Below are positions 25,828 through 34,522 of a DNA stretch of 64,000 nt, piece after piece. Below the pieces are notes generated by a model. It made no database searches, was not told the origin of the DNA, and saw only the letters and a program-made list of their open reading frames with translations. The translations under genes were made by a program, and so were the position numbers. Position 1 is the stretch's first letter. Every line of letters begins with the position of its first letter. Origin of the DNA: Dehalobacter alkaniphilus (GTDB taxonomy: Bacteria; Bacillota; Desulfitobacteriia; Desulfitobacteriales; Syntrophobotulaceae); the NCBI GenBank assembly GCA_040500365.1, contig CP148031.1, forward strand, positions 2,294,001 to 2,358,000, written 5' to 3'.

Positions 25828-26778
25828 ATGAACTTTAAACAATTTATCTTAAGTCTGATTGTGATTGTCTTGTTAATTACAGGCTGCAAAATCATCTGGA
25901 ATAGACATTTAATAACAGTAAACGCTGCTGCAGTGTCCCCAGTTTCCGATTGGGAATATGAGGCCGTAATGAAAAGGGATATTCTATGTCTGATGCTGGC
26001 CTATCCCGAAACCATTACCGGTGTGGATAAAGCATCCGAAAATGAGGTCTATGTCCTTTTAAAATCCAGGAAGAAAATCTTATATGATGACAAAAAAGAA
26101 AAAAACTCCTGGCAGAAATCGGGGAATCCCGACCTCCAGGATATGATGGATCAGCTCTACCCATTATCCAAGATTACGGAGATTTTACCTAATTACTACA
26201 ACCCTGGCTGTGCAAGAGTTTATCCGCTTCTGAAAGAAGTATACGGAACGAGCAAGAAAGCAATCCTGTCCAATCTGACCAAAGTCAGCATTGGCTACAA
26301 GTATGTAGAGTTTAACGGTAACAATAAAGCTGCAGAATCTTTAAAAGCGGTCATGAAAGAATTGCTTCCGTTGTCCCGCCAAAGCCATAAGGTGTACGCT
26401 GCTTCTTTTCCGAGCAGCGGGGCTTTCAATTACCGGCTGATCGGCGGTACAAACAGGCTGAGTTCCCATGCCTACGGTATCGCAATCGATCTTAACAGTA
26501 ATAAATACGATTATTGGCGCTGGTCCACCCGTGAAGAAGGTCAGAAAAGGCTTAATGCCTACCCCCAGGAGGTCTCTGCTATCTTTGAAAAATATGGTTT
26601 TATCTGGGGCGGCAAATGGGGAAATTTCGATATTATGCATTACGAATACCGTCCGGAAATCATTCTGAAAGCGCGTTATTTTTCCGAAAGACCCGTCTCG
26701 GGGATTCCATGGTATGACGGTTTGCAAAGCAACCAGGAAGCCTGGGAATATATCTGGCTAATTGAAGAAAACCTGTAG
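25828..26778 (+). CDS. Lipoprotein M15-family peptidase (D-Ala/L-Ala carboxypeptidase type)
   Basis: Predicted extracytoplasmic zinc peptidase acting on peptidoglycan stem peptides. Residues 1-20 form a lipoprotein signal ending LITGC. The catalytic domain takes the last 150 residues, with zinc ligands in SSHAYGIAIDLN and NFDIMHYEYRPE (the H-x6-D and D-x2-H pattern of Peptidase_M15_4). 316 residues in all. It is transcribed alone, divergent from the hydrogenase operon. The exact bond cleaved cannot be told from sequence. Confidence 0.86.
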   Translation: MNFKQFILSLIVIVLLITGCKIIWNRHLITVNAAAVSPVSDWEYEAVMKRDILCLMLAYPETITGVDKASENEVYVLLKSRKKILYDDKKEKNSWQKSGNPDLQDMMDQLYPLSKITEILPNYYNPGCARVYPLLKEVYGTSKKAILSNLTKVSIGYKYVEFNGNNKAAESLKAVMKELLPLSRQSHKVYAASFPSSGAFNYRLIGGTNRLSSHAYGIAIDLNSNKYDYWRWSTREEGQKRLNAYPQEVSAIFEKYGFIWGGKWGNFDIMHYEYRPEIILKARYFSERPVSGIPWYDGLQSNQEAWEYIWLIEENL

Positions 26779-26985
26779 CTTTATATGCTTAGCGTTCAGT
26801 CAACCTGAATCGCGGACAACACTGAATCGGGAACATCCTGGCGGTATTTTTTCTTTCATGATACAATTATTTACAACAATACATTACTATTTCATTCCAT
26901 TTTTGGTAATATTAATCATGTATACAAATTGATCTGTTACGTTGAATATGTACGGGATTTTTTACTCTTAGGAGGTCCTAAAACA

Positions 26986-27339
26986 TTGAATAAAAGACAG
27001 TTGGGGCAGCGGGGCGAAGATATGGCTTTGGAACATATTAAGGAAGCCGGCTTGAACATTATCCAGCGCAATTATCGCTGTCCCAAGGGAGAAATCGACA
27101 TTATCGCCAGGGATGGGAAAACAATTGTATTTATCGAAGTCAGACTGAGGAGTTCCAATAGCCGGGGATCCGCAGAAGAAAGCATCGGCCTCTGGAAAAT
27201 CCAAAGGCTTAAAAGTATTGCCTCGTATTATCTTCTGGAACAACACTATCGTCAATGGCCGCAAATCAGGTTTGATGTTTTCGCCATTAACATGGCTGAA
27301 GGCGTCCCCGAATTCAATTGGATTCAAGGGGCACTATAG
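26986..27339 (+). CDS. yraN: YraN/UPF0102 endonuclease-like protein
   Basis: Small restriction-endonuclease-fold protein of unresolved role, conserved across bacteria. 117 residues with GQRGEDMALEHIKEAG, the nuclease-like core KGEIDIIARDG and FIEVRLRS, and the terminal FDVFAI segment. The TTG at 26986 is 7 nt after a perfect AGGAGG, so it is preferred over upstream starts. In many Firmicutes yraN sits with rnhB and comM. Here comM and rnhB lie 4.5-7 kb away, with the flavoprotein region between. Confidence 0.93.
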   Translation: MNKRQLGQRGEDMALEHIKEAGLNIIQRNYRCPKGEIDIIARDGKTIVFIEVRLRSSNSRGSAEESIGLWKIQRLKSIASYYLLEQHYRQWPQIRFDVFAINMAEGVPEFNWIQGAL

Positions 27340-27636
27340 TTTCATTCTTGATTAATTTGAATGGGTCGGCTGTAATCGGTGAGCATCTATATAATAAAAA
27401 GTGATAAGGAGTACATTGGTAGTCGCCTCGTCAATTAATGTTAAATCTAGGCTTCGACCCTTCTGAGCCTTATGCTGATTCTGATCGCAGTGGTTTCATA
27501 TTTGGACACTTAAAGCAAGACCTTTCGCCGACAGATATTTCTATCAGCAGAAAACCTTGCTTTAAGAGGGACACAAGTAATGCAGTTATATATATTCACG
27601 ACTTCCTAAAAGAGCGTCAGAAAAGTGACCGAATAA
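27340..27636. other. Intergenic region with a hairpin (27509-27566)
   Basis: No supported gene. CTTAAAGCAAG at 27509-27519 is perfectly inverted at 27556-27566 around an irregular 36-nt interior that also contains GATA/TATC. It may terminate both convergent units, although no clear uridine run follows. Confidence 0.45.
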
Positions 27637-27849
27637 TTACCAGGGCAAATATTTCTTGTGATGCATCGGGTCGACGTAAATCGCAAGTGAGGGACAGTTA
27701 ATCTCGCAGTTATAGCATGTTTGACAATCAACGATATAGGCGATATACGCCTTCTTCTTTGCCTCGTCGAAACGCAGGACATCCTTGGTGCAGACCTCAA
27801 AACATGTGCGACAGCCAGTACATTTTTGGACGTTGATTTCTTGGATCAT
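27637..27849 (-). CDS. 2[4Fe-4S] ferredoxin, partner of the Tat flavoprotein
   Basis: 70 residues with two full cluster motifs, CTGCRTCFEVC and CQTCYNCEINCP, followed by a short tail. The ATG at 27849 lies 1 nt after the flavoprotein stop, and its ribosome site AAGGAGG is inside that gene's end, so the two are coupled. It has no export signal. If it works with the exported flavoprotein it must be carried out with it. The pair recalls the AprA/AprB logic, but this subunit is much shorter than AprB. Confidence 0.9.
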   Translation of the reverse strand: MIQEINVQKCTGCRTCFEVCTKDVLRFDEAKKKAYIAYIVDCQTCYNCEINCPSLAIYVDPMHHKKYLPW

Positions 27850-27850
27850 G

Positions 27851-29719
27851 TCAGACCTCCTTCGGCGGCTTAATGGGATATTGATCAAATGGAACCGCTT
27901 CCAAAGCTATGACCGGCTGCCCGTCCGCTCCCTTGGTTAAGTTAATCCATTTTAGCCATTCCTTGTTATTGGTCTCGGGATAGTCTTCCCGGTAATGGCA
28001 CTCTCGGGTCTCACGCCGCTCCAGGGAAGCCCGCAGGTACAATTCCGCGCATTCTACCATATTGTGTGTCTCATAGTATTTGATCAGCTCGTGGGTATCG
28101 GCGGCGGTCATGACGGGCAGGTCGGATTCCTTAATCGCAATGACTTTCTGCAGGGCATCCCGTAGTCTTGACTCGTTTTTCAAGATGGAGACATTGTAAT
28201 CGAAGATGATTTCCTGTAGTTTAAAGAGAATCTCGTTGGGCGTTCTGCCGTCTGTCCTGCCCAAAGGCTTCAAGGCTGCCTTTCTTTCCGCTTCCGCATA
28301 ATCCAGATCGAGCTTTACATCCGGAGCGTGTGAGATATAATCGGCCGCGGACATCGCCGACTTTTGGCCGGACCACATCGCCCGGGCGCTCTCAGCGCCT
28401 TTGATCATCCCAGGGTCTTGCGAAAGGGTGATGCCGGCAACATAAAGGCCGGGGATGGTAGTGCCGCAACCAATATCGGCTTTGACGGCGCCAATGATCC
28501 CGAACGAGCCGACGTAAAAAATCTCGGGCTTCTCCGTGACGTCGTGCCCAGTGTCATCCAGCCTGTACTCGTTTAATTTTTGCCATTCTGTATATATAAG
28601 CATGGATCGCCATATGCGCTGGCCCAACAGGGTGAAGGTGAACGTAGTCTGATCCATGCGGATAGGTCCCCGGCCCTCCCTGACCTCCTTGGCCATGGCC
28701 CGGGTGGTGATGCGGGCGGGGCCGCCTAAGCCGTCCTTAGGATTATAATCCCACATAAAGTCGCGGTTCTCCGAGTTGAGCAACCGGCAGCCGAAGGTGC
28801 CCTTCAGGCAGGCTCCTTCCTCTCCGTAAACACCCGGAACTGTCTCAAAAGACAGGAATTCCATATTAGTCATGGTCGCCCCGGCGTTATAAGCCAGCGC
28901 GTACCCATCTCCGGTCTGGATCTCCGTCACCGCGTACTGCCCGCGGAAACTGCACTGCCCTGTGGAAATAATCACGGCTTTGGCTTTGAACACCGCCGCT
29001 TTCCCGTTGACCCTGTGGACGCCCACCGCACCCGCGATCTTCCCATCCTGCTTTAATAGCCGGGTGATCATGGTCTTGGAAAAATAGCGGATTCCTTTTC
29101 TTTTCTGCATCTGGTCACGGAGCATCCCAGTCACCGCTTTGCCCGCAGTCAGACCGTTCCACACGGGATTACCATTTAGCGCGACATGCTTGAAGCCGTC
29201 GATACTCACGCGGGGCGCCACCATGGGAATCATATCTTTGTATTCGAGTCCCCAGGACTTAAGCTTTTCCATACGGGAATACGAAGTGGTCAGCTGGTCG
29301 TCCCACATATCCTGCCGGCTCAAATAATCGGAAATGGGCACAAGTTCCTTCATCCAGTCCATTTTATCTTCGCCCGGGTGCAGGAAGAACGTGCCTCCCC
29401 CAGTCATACTGGCGTTGCTGGAATTGCCGATCGATCCTTTGTCCACCACCGCGATGCTTTTCACACCCTGGTCGGCAGCGGTTATGGCCGCCCATAGTCC
29501 AGCAAAGCCAGTCCCGATAATCAGTAAATCAGTCTCTATGACCGCCCCGTCGGCCCACTCCTCCGACTGGATGTACTTTCCGACCGGACGGGGGGCGGGA
29601 ACCTCGGTGCTCGCCAGGGCCTCCGTGGTATTCAGGTAAGCTGAAGTGGCCGCCGTCGCCGCGGCTGCCATCCCGGTCCGCTTAAGAAACTGGCGGCGCG
29701 TCATTTTATATTCTTTCAC
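27851..29719 (-). CDS. Tat-exported FAD flavoprotein, fumarate reductase/AprA superfamily
   Basis: Predicted exported oxidoreductase with unknown substrate, 622 residues. A twin-arginine signal (TRRQFLKRTGMAAAA) is followed by the FAD fold: DLLIIGTGFAGLWAA, VVDKGSIGNSSNASMTGGG and IPGLYVAGITL. The C-terminal helical domain ends RRETRECHYREDYPE, as in succinate/fumarate/APS reductase flavoproteins. NSSNASMTGG lacks the histidine used for covalent FAD. The GTG at 29719 is chosen because AAGGGAG lies 8 nt upstream. It is the middle gene of membrane protein-flavoprotein-ferredoxin. Confidence 0.9.
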   Translation of the reverse strand: MKEYKMTRRQFLKRTGMAAAATAATSAYLNTTEALASTEVPAPRPVGKYIQSEEWADGAVIETDLLIIGTGFAGLWAAITAADQGVKSIAVVDKGSIGNSSNASMTGGGTFFLHPGEDKMDWMKELVPISDYLSRQDMWDDQLTTSYSRMEKLKSWGLEYKDMIPMVAPRVSIDGFKHVALNGNPVWNGLTAGKAVTGMLRDQMQKRKGIRYFSKTMITRLLKQDGKIAGAVGVHRVNGKAAVFKAKAVIISTGQCSFRGQYAVTEIQTGDGYALAYNAGATMTNMEFLSFETVPGVYGEEGACLKGTFGCRLLNSENRDFMWDYNPKDGLGGPARITTRAMAKEVREGRGPIRMDQTTFTFTLLGQRIWRSMLIYTEWQKLNEYRLDDTGHDVTEKPEIFYVGSFGIIGAVKADIGCGTTIPGLYVAGITLSQDPGMIKGAESARAMWSGQKSAMSAADYISHAPDVKLDLDYAEAERKAALKPLGRTDGRTPNEILFKLQEIIFDYNVSILKNESRLRDALQKVIAIKESDLPVMTAADTHELIKYYETHNMVECAELYLRASLERRETRECHYREDYPETNNKEWLKWINLTKGADGQPVIALEAVPFDQYPIKPPKEV

Positions 29720-29763
29720 TATCACATCTCCCTTTCCCATCATGTTGAACGTTTCACTAATCC

Positions 29764-30246
29764 TTACAAAGCCACCTTCTCAGCGAGTACCGCGGCGGCG
29801 GGCTGTTTTAGGACATTCAATCCTAAAAACAGGCGGTGCGCCAGCCAAAAGATAATCCAAGCCACCTCGAAAAGTAACACCTGCCGGGCCCCGAGAACAA
29901 TAGAAAAAAGACCGAAGAGTACCGCGAGGTCGTAGAGATAAAGAGATTTTGGGCGCAGGCGCAGGGAAAGAATCCCGTACACAAACATCAGAACCACCAC
30001 GAATGCCAGCGCGCCGTTGTTGAAATCAAGCCGATCGCTTTGGAATGTGACCGCAGTCACCAGCATTTCCAGGAAATGAATGATTCCGACTTTGAGTAAC
30101 ATCCCGATTAGCAGCAGACCATGGATCAGGATTGCCAGGATAGATATGCCCTGAAACCATCGTTTGCCTGACCGGGAATGTTTGGGGCTGATCGTAAAAA
30201 TTTTGAAGAAAATCATTTTGAAATATCCGCTGATTGTTTTCAACAT
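29764..30246 (-). CDS. Four-helix membrane protein of the flavoprotein operon
   Basis: 160 residues, no family recognised. Four hydrophobic spans are visible, near ISILAILIHGLLLIGMLL, LAFVVVLMFVYGIL, YDLAVLFGLFSIVLG and VAWIIFWLAHRLFLG, with basic loops. A histidine occurs in spans 1 and 4, but there is no clear heme-pair pattern. ATG 30246 follows GGAGGTG. It is first in the operon, 44 bp before the flavoprotein, and is probably its membrane anchor or quinone-side partner (inference from order). Confidence 0.7.
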   Translation of the reverse strand: MLKTISGYFKMIFFKIFTISPKHSRSGKRWFQGISILAILIHGLLLIGMLLKVGIIHFLEMLVTAVTFQSDRLDFNNGALAFVVVLMFVYGILSLRLRPKSLYLYDLAVLFGLFSIVLGARQVLLFEVAWIIFWLAHRLFLGLNVLKQPAAAVLAEKVAL

Positions 30247-30279
30247 TGTATAACACCTCCCTCGTATAATGTTTTTCAA

Positions 30280-30292
30280 TGCTAAAATAGCA
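30280..30292. promoter_or_regulatory. Short palindrome upstream of the flavoprotein operon
   Basis: TGCTA-AAA-TAGCA, 34 bp before the first start codon. It could be a regulator site, but it does not match the TTGAT-N4-ATCAA or TTAAT-N4-ATTAA boxes of CRP/FNR or CprK proteins. Confidence 0.3.
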
Positions 30293-30303
30293 CAACCTCC
30301 AAT

Positions 30304-30353
30304 AAAAGGATAGGAGTTTCAGCTACTGGTGTAGCGGAGACTCCTATCCTTTT
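30304..30353 (-). terminator. Terminator-like hairpin in the leader of the flavoprotein operon
   Basis: AAAAGGATAGGAGT pairs exactly with ACTCCTATCCTTTT, with an inner GCTAC/GTAGC stem. It lies 58 bp upstream of the operon start and 290 bp after the CRP-family gene, so it could end that transcript or attenuate read-through. Confidence 0.65.
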
Positions 30354-30408
30354 AGAACTAAGCAATTAGGAATTATTTTCTCATGATCTGGGAGGAGTTG
30401 GACAGGCT

Positions 30409-30626
30409 TTGAAAGATGCGGTGCCAAAAGAGTTCATCAGAAATTTTAAATTGAATAATACCATTCCAATCAGATCGTGGCTATCGGGGTAGATGTGTTT
30501 TTCGCGCAAAATAATGTGATTACTTCCTATGGCGATGTGCTGGATGAGTTTTATTATTTGAAAAAAGGCCGGAGCATCGCCACCCAATGCTCCCAGAGAG
30601 GAGATAAACTGGTTAGGAAAAGATAA
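30409..30626 (+). pseudogene. Decayed N-terminus of a CRP/FNR (CprK/RdhK-like) regulator gene
   Basis: Two plus-strand frames join into one cyclic-nucleotide-fold start. Frame 1 reads KDAVPKEFIRNFKLNNTIP then RSWLSG to a stop near 30500. Shifting frame there gives VDVFFAQNNVITSYGDV followed by LDEFYYLKKGR. The G-D-x-L-x-x-FYYLKKG stretch is the classic CRP-fold signature. The downstream DNA-binding part is absent. It lies antisense to, and just downstream of, the intact regulator at 30643, and the flavoprotein operon is next door. Family assignment is by motif reading, without a search. Confidence 0.6.
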
Positions 30627-30642
30627 CAAAGAAGGGATACTT

Positions 30643-31335
30643 TCAAGAACTGAATAATAACCCTGCTTGATAGTCTTCTAGTCTCTGAATATCTCTTATA
30701 TAGTAGTACCCATTAGTAAAATCAATTAGCTTCATTCTTTTCAATTTTTGAATAACCCTTACGGTGGTGACTCGGTTTATACCAAGCAAATTGCTCATAA
30801 ACTGTTGGGTAATATTAGTATCCAATTTAACCTTTGCGTCTTCTTCTAAGCCGTAATTTTCAGCTATGACGATAAGAAGATTGCAGATCCTCCATTCCGT
30901 ATTATAATGGAGCAGTTCATCTGTCAGGTACATCTGGGTTAATAATTTTTTGGTAAGCGACTGTAGAATCGACAGGGTTACACTCAAATCTGATGCTAAT
31001 AAATTGATGAGGTCACTATGCTTTATTGATATTAAATGAGAGTCCTTTGTTGTCTTAAAGTAATAAGGGATAGGCACTTGAAAAAGGAAACAAGTTTCCC
31101 AAAATATACTACCTTCATCAAGAATCGCTACGATCCGTTCATTTCCCTTTGTGGAGTATTCGTAAGCGTGTAAGCTGCCTTTACAGACATAATATAATTC
31201 ATTTGGCAGATCGCCGGGAGAGGCTATTATTGTATTCTTAGCAATATGTAGTACTCTCCCTTTATTAATTAATGCCTGAGGAATATTATCGCGTTTGAAT
31301 ATAAACGAGAAATCTTCGCTGCTTAACCGCTCCAT
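30643..31335 (-). CDS. CRP/FNR-family transcriptional regulator (CprK/RdhK-like)
   Basis: 230 residues: an N-terminal sensor beta-barrel (NELYYVCKGSLHAYEYSTKGNERI), a long dimer helix, and a C-terminal helix-turn-helix (TQQFMSNLLGINRVTTVRVI). No FNR-type N-terminal cysteine cluster is present, so the effector is probably a small molecule, as in CprK. ATG 31335 follows AAGGTGG. The nearest target by position is the minus-strand flavoprotein operon 400 bp downstream; this is an inference. Confidence 0.9.
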   Translation of the reverse strand: MERLSSEDFSFIFKRDNIPQALINKGRVLHIAKNTIIASPGDLPNELYYVCKGSLHAYEYSTKGNERIVAILDEGSIFWETCFLFQVPIPYYFKTTKDSHLISIKHSDLINLLASDLSVTLSILQSLTKKLLTQMYLTDELLHYNTEWRICNLLIVIAENYGLEEDAKVKLDTNITQQFMSNLLGINRVTTVRVIQKLKRMKLIDFTNGYYYIRDIQRLEDYQAGLLFSS

Positions 31336-31511
31336 AAAATGACCACCTTCCCCATAGTAGTTAATCTATAAGCTAATTATCTAATATTTATTATACTTCT
31401 TCAATGCGGATACAGATGTAGCTTTAACTACTTTTATAGCGAAAACACCTATTCCATTATTTTGAAGTATGTTAATTTTTAGACCAAGCTATAAGGGGAG
31501 GATATGCGTAC

Positions 31512-31667
31512 ATGGAGCTAAATAATGAAAACGACAAAGGTCCGAAAGAAATTCGAAATCGGCATAAAAAATATAGAAGTAAAAAGGCTGAAGATAAATC
31601 CCGTTTTTTGCAATTAAGGTTGGAAAACGGGATTTGTCTTATTATTCAGAAATGGGGTTCTGATTAG
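31512..31667 (+). CDS. Possible small protein, 51 aa, low confidence
   Basis: ATG 31512 lies 10 nt after GGGGAGGAT. The N-terminal half is very basic (RNRHKKYRSKKAEDKSR) and no family is recognised. The 3' half of the frame runs through a 12-bp perfect inverted repeat (31596-31635), which argues that the region may be a structured or terminator element rather than coding. The remainder of 31336-31838 shows no other gene. Confidence 0.25.
   Translation: MELNNENDKGPKEIRNRHKKYRSKKAEDKSRFLQLRLENGICLIIQKWGSD
31596..31635. terminator. Inverted repeat, terminator-like
   Basis: AAATCCCGTTTT and AAAACGGGATTT with a 16-nt loop, followed by GTCTTATT on the plus strand. It is symmetric and could act on either strand. 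Confidence 0.45.
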
Positions 31668-31838
31668 GACGCTCAAAACTGAAGTTATCTTTTCATTTAA
31701 GGTTAACTTTTAGGTTTTCTTTCCGTTTCTGTCTAATTCCATAAAGCTCCCTAAAATTCAACTATATTATTCTATTAATGTAAATTTATAGAAGGATATT
31801 TGCTGTCAGAAGCGAATTTTGTTTTCGAGGTGAAAAAA

Positions 31839-33362
31839 ATGTTTGCTTCTGTCAGTGGAATGTCTATCGACAGTCTCTCAGCCCAGCCGGTCAGCGTCGA
31901 AGTGGATATTGCCAATGGTCTTCCCTGTCTGGAAATTGTAGGTCTTGCGGCCACTGCTGTGAAAGAGGCCAGGGACAGAGTCCGATCAGCGTTGAAAAAC
32001 TCAGGCTTTGATTTCCCTTTGAAAAGAATTACAGTGAATCTTGCTCCTGCAGACCTGCGCAAAGAAGGCTCCGGTCTGGATTTACCGATCGCTTTGGGTA
32101 TATTGGCTGCCATGGAAGAACTGAATAACTCCGTACTGAACCGCTATGTTTTTGCCGGCGAGCTTTCCCTGGAAGGTCTTTTACGTCCGATACCGGGTGT
32201 TCTGACCATGGCGCTGGCTTTAAAAAGCGAGCCAGAAAAACAAGCTCTGATTATACCGCCTGCGAATCTAGCCGAAGCGAGGCTTGTAACCGAAATAAAA
32301 AGTGCAAGCGTGATCAGTCTTGCTGAGTTAGTGGGAATTTTGAACGGAGAAGATAATTTTTCCGTTATTCCTTTCCCGCCCTCTGCTGAAATCCTTGAAA
32401 AGGTATCTGTGGACTGGTCGGATATTCACGGGCAGATGCAGGTCAAACGCGGACTGGAAATTGCCGCCTGTGGCGGGCACAACCTGTTTATGATTGGTCC
32501 GCCTGGCTCTGGGAAAACGCTGCTGGCCAGAGCATTTGCCGGGATCCTGCCTCCGCTCACGGTTGAGGAGAGTCTTGATGTGACTCAGCTTCACAGCCTG
32601 ACTGGTATTATCCGGGGAAATGGACAGCTGATTACGCAAAGGCCTTTCCGCAGCCCTCACCATACGGCTACAGTTGCCGGAATCATCGGCGGGGGACAGA
32701 AAATTAAGCCCGGGGAACTCGCCTTGGCCAATCATGGTGTTCTCTTTCTAGATGAACTGCCTGAGTTTTCCCGGGAAGTCCTCGAAGCACTCCGTCAGCC
32801 GCTCGAGGACCGGAAACTGACGTTAATCCGTCTGAGAGGCAGAATCGAGTTTCCGACACGCATTTGTGTCATCGCTTCGATGAATCCGTGTCCGTGCGGC
32901 TATTTTGGGGAGAATGGCCGGGAATGTTCCTGCACGCCCCTGCAGGTTAGCCACTACCGTGGGAGGGTTTCCGGACCCTTGCTGGACCGCTTTGATCTTC
33001 AGCTTGAAGTGCCCCGTTTGAGCTATGGGGAGTTAAAGCATGGGGACAACCGGGAAACCTCTGAGATTGTCCGTAACCGGGTGATCAGAACCAGAGAAAT
33101 TCAGTACAAAAGATTGAATGAGAGCAGGACAAACTCAGAAATGACCGGACGCGAAACAAAAGTGCTGTGCCAATTGGACAGCGCCGGTGAATCCCTCCTG
33201 CAAAAAGTTTTTGATAAAAACCTCTTCAGTGCCCGGGCCCACGACCGTATCCTGCGGGTAGCCAGAACGATCGCCGATATGGCCGGATCTGATAATATAC
33301 AGGCACAACATCTGGCCGAATCATTGCAGTACAGGGTATTGGACAGGACGAAGACGAATTAA
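31839..33362 (+). CDS. comM: ComM/YifB-family AAA+ ATPase (Mg-chelatase-like)
   Basis: Hexameric helicase-like ATPase; ComM promotes branch migration during natural transformation. 507 residues: an N-terminal Lon-like fold (VEVDIANGLPCLEIVGL, ITVNLAPADLRKEG), then Walker A IGPPGSGKTLLAR, Walker B GVLFLDELPEFSR, and a zinc-like CPCGYFG...CSCTP insertion. The C-terminal Mg-chelatase domain ends with ARTIADMAGS. ATG 31839 lies 6 nt after GAGGTGA. With dprA in the same window this suggests a competence gene set. Confidence 0.95.
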   Translation: MFASVSGMSIDSLSAQPVSVEVDIANGLPCLEIVGLAATAVKEARDRVRSALKNSGFDFPLKRITVNLAPADLRKEGSGLDLPIALGILAAMEELNNSVLNRYVFAGELSLEGLLRPIPGVLTMALALKSEPEKQALIIPPANLAEARLVTEIKSASVISLAELVGILNGEDNFSVIPFPPSAEILEKVSVDWSDIHGQMQVKRGLEIAACGGHNLFMIGPPGSGKTLLARAFAGILPPLTVEESLDVTQLHSLTGIIRGNGQLITQRPFRSPHHTATVAGIIGGGQKIKPGELALANHGVLFLDELPEFSREVLEALRQPLEDRKLTLIRLRGRIEFPTRICVIASMNPCPCGYFGENGRECSCTPLQVSHYRGRVSGPLLDRFDLQLEVPRLSYGELKHGDNRETSEIVRNRVIRTREIQYKRLNESRTNSEMTGRETKVLCQLDSAGESLLQKVFDKNLFSARAHDRILRVARTIADMAGSDNIQAQHLAESLQYRVLDRTKTN

Positions 33363-33494
33363 TTAATCAAATAAGTACAGTCAAATTATAAATTTATAAA
33401 TATGATGAACAAAAAATAATCCATATGTACATACACGAACAATCCGGGTCATTCCATAATATGGATATGTAATTTGGTTAAAGGAGTGATCCGT

Positions 33495-33641
33495 TTGCAT
33501 CATCAGGTTCACAAGGGAGACAATTTATCGAAGATTGCACGCCAGCACGGCGTGACTGTCATCATCTTATTAAATTTGAACCCCCATTTAAGAAAGCGCA
33601 GACATCGTATTTATGTTGGTGAAAGAATCAGAGTAAAATAG
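33495..33641 (+). CDS. Single-LysM mini-protein, 48 aa
   Basis: A TTG start at 33495 with AAGGAG 8 nt upstream opens a 48-residue frame that is essentially one LysM domain: HQVHKGDNLSKIARQHGVTV, LNLNPHLR, and the closing IYVGERIRVK. LysM binds peptidoglycan or chitin-like glycans. There is no signal peptide, so its location is unclear; many spore-associated LysM proteins also lack one. It lies between comM and the terminator of the rnhB unit and is transcribed alone. Confidence 0.8.
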   Translation: MHHQVHKGDNLSKIARQHGVTVIILLNLNPHLRKRRHRIYVGERIRVK

Positions 33642-33671
33642 TTGGAAATATTGGATACGTCATTGGATAAA

Positions 33672-33711
33672 AATCAAAAAGGAATAGCCGCGTACAATGC
33701 AGCTATTCCTT
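33672..33711 (-). terminator. Terminator of the rplS-rbgA-rnhB unit
   Basis: AAGGAATAGC at 33679 pairs with GCTATTCCTT ending at 33711. On the minus strand it is followed by TTTGATTTTT. 85 bp past the rnhB stop. Confidence 0.8.
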
Positions 33712-33796
33712 ATCTGTTACTGAAATAAATTCTATTGTAATCCTTAAGTCTCAAATCTTCTTTATGTACACTGTATGACGCTCCCAATCTCAGATA

Positions 33797-34444
33797 TTAC
33801 CCGAGTTTATACTGCGTCCCGGCGATCATTTCTTTGATCGGTGAGAAGCTCTGCCGGTGGATTGGGCAAGGACCAAAGTGATTTATTACCTCCATGTGCA
33901 GCTTGGTTCCATAACCCTTGTGTTGATCAAAATGATATTCCGGATAAATCCGATGCATCTCATCCATCAGCTCATCCCTGGTAACCTTGGCCAGGATTGA
34001 AGCTGCGGCAATACTCGCACTAAGACCGTCTCCACCAATAATGGCTTTCTGAGCCGTATCCATATTCAGCATGTCCCTGCCGTCGATAATGATGTAGTCA
34101 GGGTTGGGTTTCAGGTTTTCCAGGGCTCTTGTCATCGCCAGCTTTGTGGCTCTTAATATGTTCAGCAGGTCAATTTCCTCGGATGTCGCACTTCCCAGCG
34201 CAAAAGCTACAGCCTGCCTTTTAATTTTTCCCGCTAATTCTCTTCTTTTCTTTTCCGAACATTTTTTAGAGTCATTCAGACCAGGCAGGTCAAACCCCCT
34301 TGGGAGGATGCAGGCAGCGGCAATAACAGGCCCGGCAAGCGGGCCTCTCCCTGCTTCATCTACACCGGCAATCCGTGAATATCCTTCAGCGAACAAACCT
34401 TTTTCTATCTCCAGGAGTTTCTCTATTCTTTCGATTTCATTCAT
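33797..34444 (-). CDS. rnhB: Ribonuclease HII
   Basis: Removes RNA from RNA-DNA hybrids and excises misincorporated ribonucleotides. 215 residues with the active-site segment GVDEAGRGPLAGPV (Asp-Glu pair), LNDSKKCSEKKR, the third acidic site IIDGRD and SIAAASILAKVTRD. ATG 34444 lies 8 nt after GGGGAG; the frame extends upstream without homology. It is third in rplS-rbgA-rnhB, a conserved Firmicute order. Confidence 0.97.
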   Translation of the reverse strand: MNEIERIEKLLEIEKGLFAEGYSRIAGVDEAGRGPLAGPVIAAACILPRGFDLPGLNDSKKCSEKKRRELAGKIKRQAVAFALGSATSEEIDLLNILRATKLAMTRALENLKPNPDYIIIDGRDMLNMDTAQKAIIGGDGLSASIAAASILAKVTRDELMDEMHRIYPEYHFDQHKGYGTKLHMEVINHFGPCPIHRQSFSPIKEMIAGTQYKLG

Positions 34445-34522
34445 TCCTTCATCTCCCCAGCTGAATAAAATGTGGCACATACTCCAGAGACCAGTCTCCG
34501 TAATGTATAGAAGCGTCAATTT

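Noticed and set aside
27438..27701. An 87-residue plus-strand ORF
   Set aside because: Antisense to the ferredoxin gene at its 3' end, crosses a hairpin, and looks non-protein-like.
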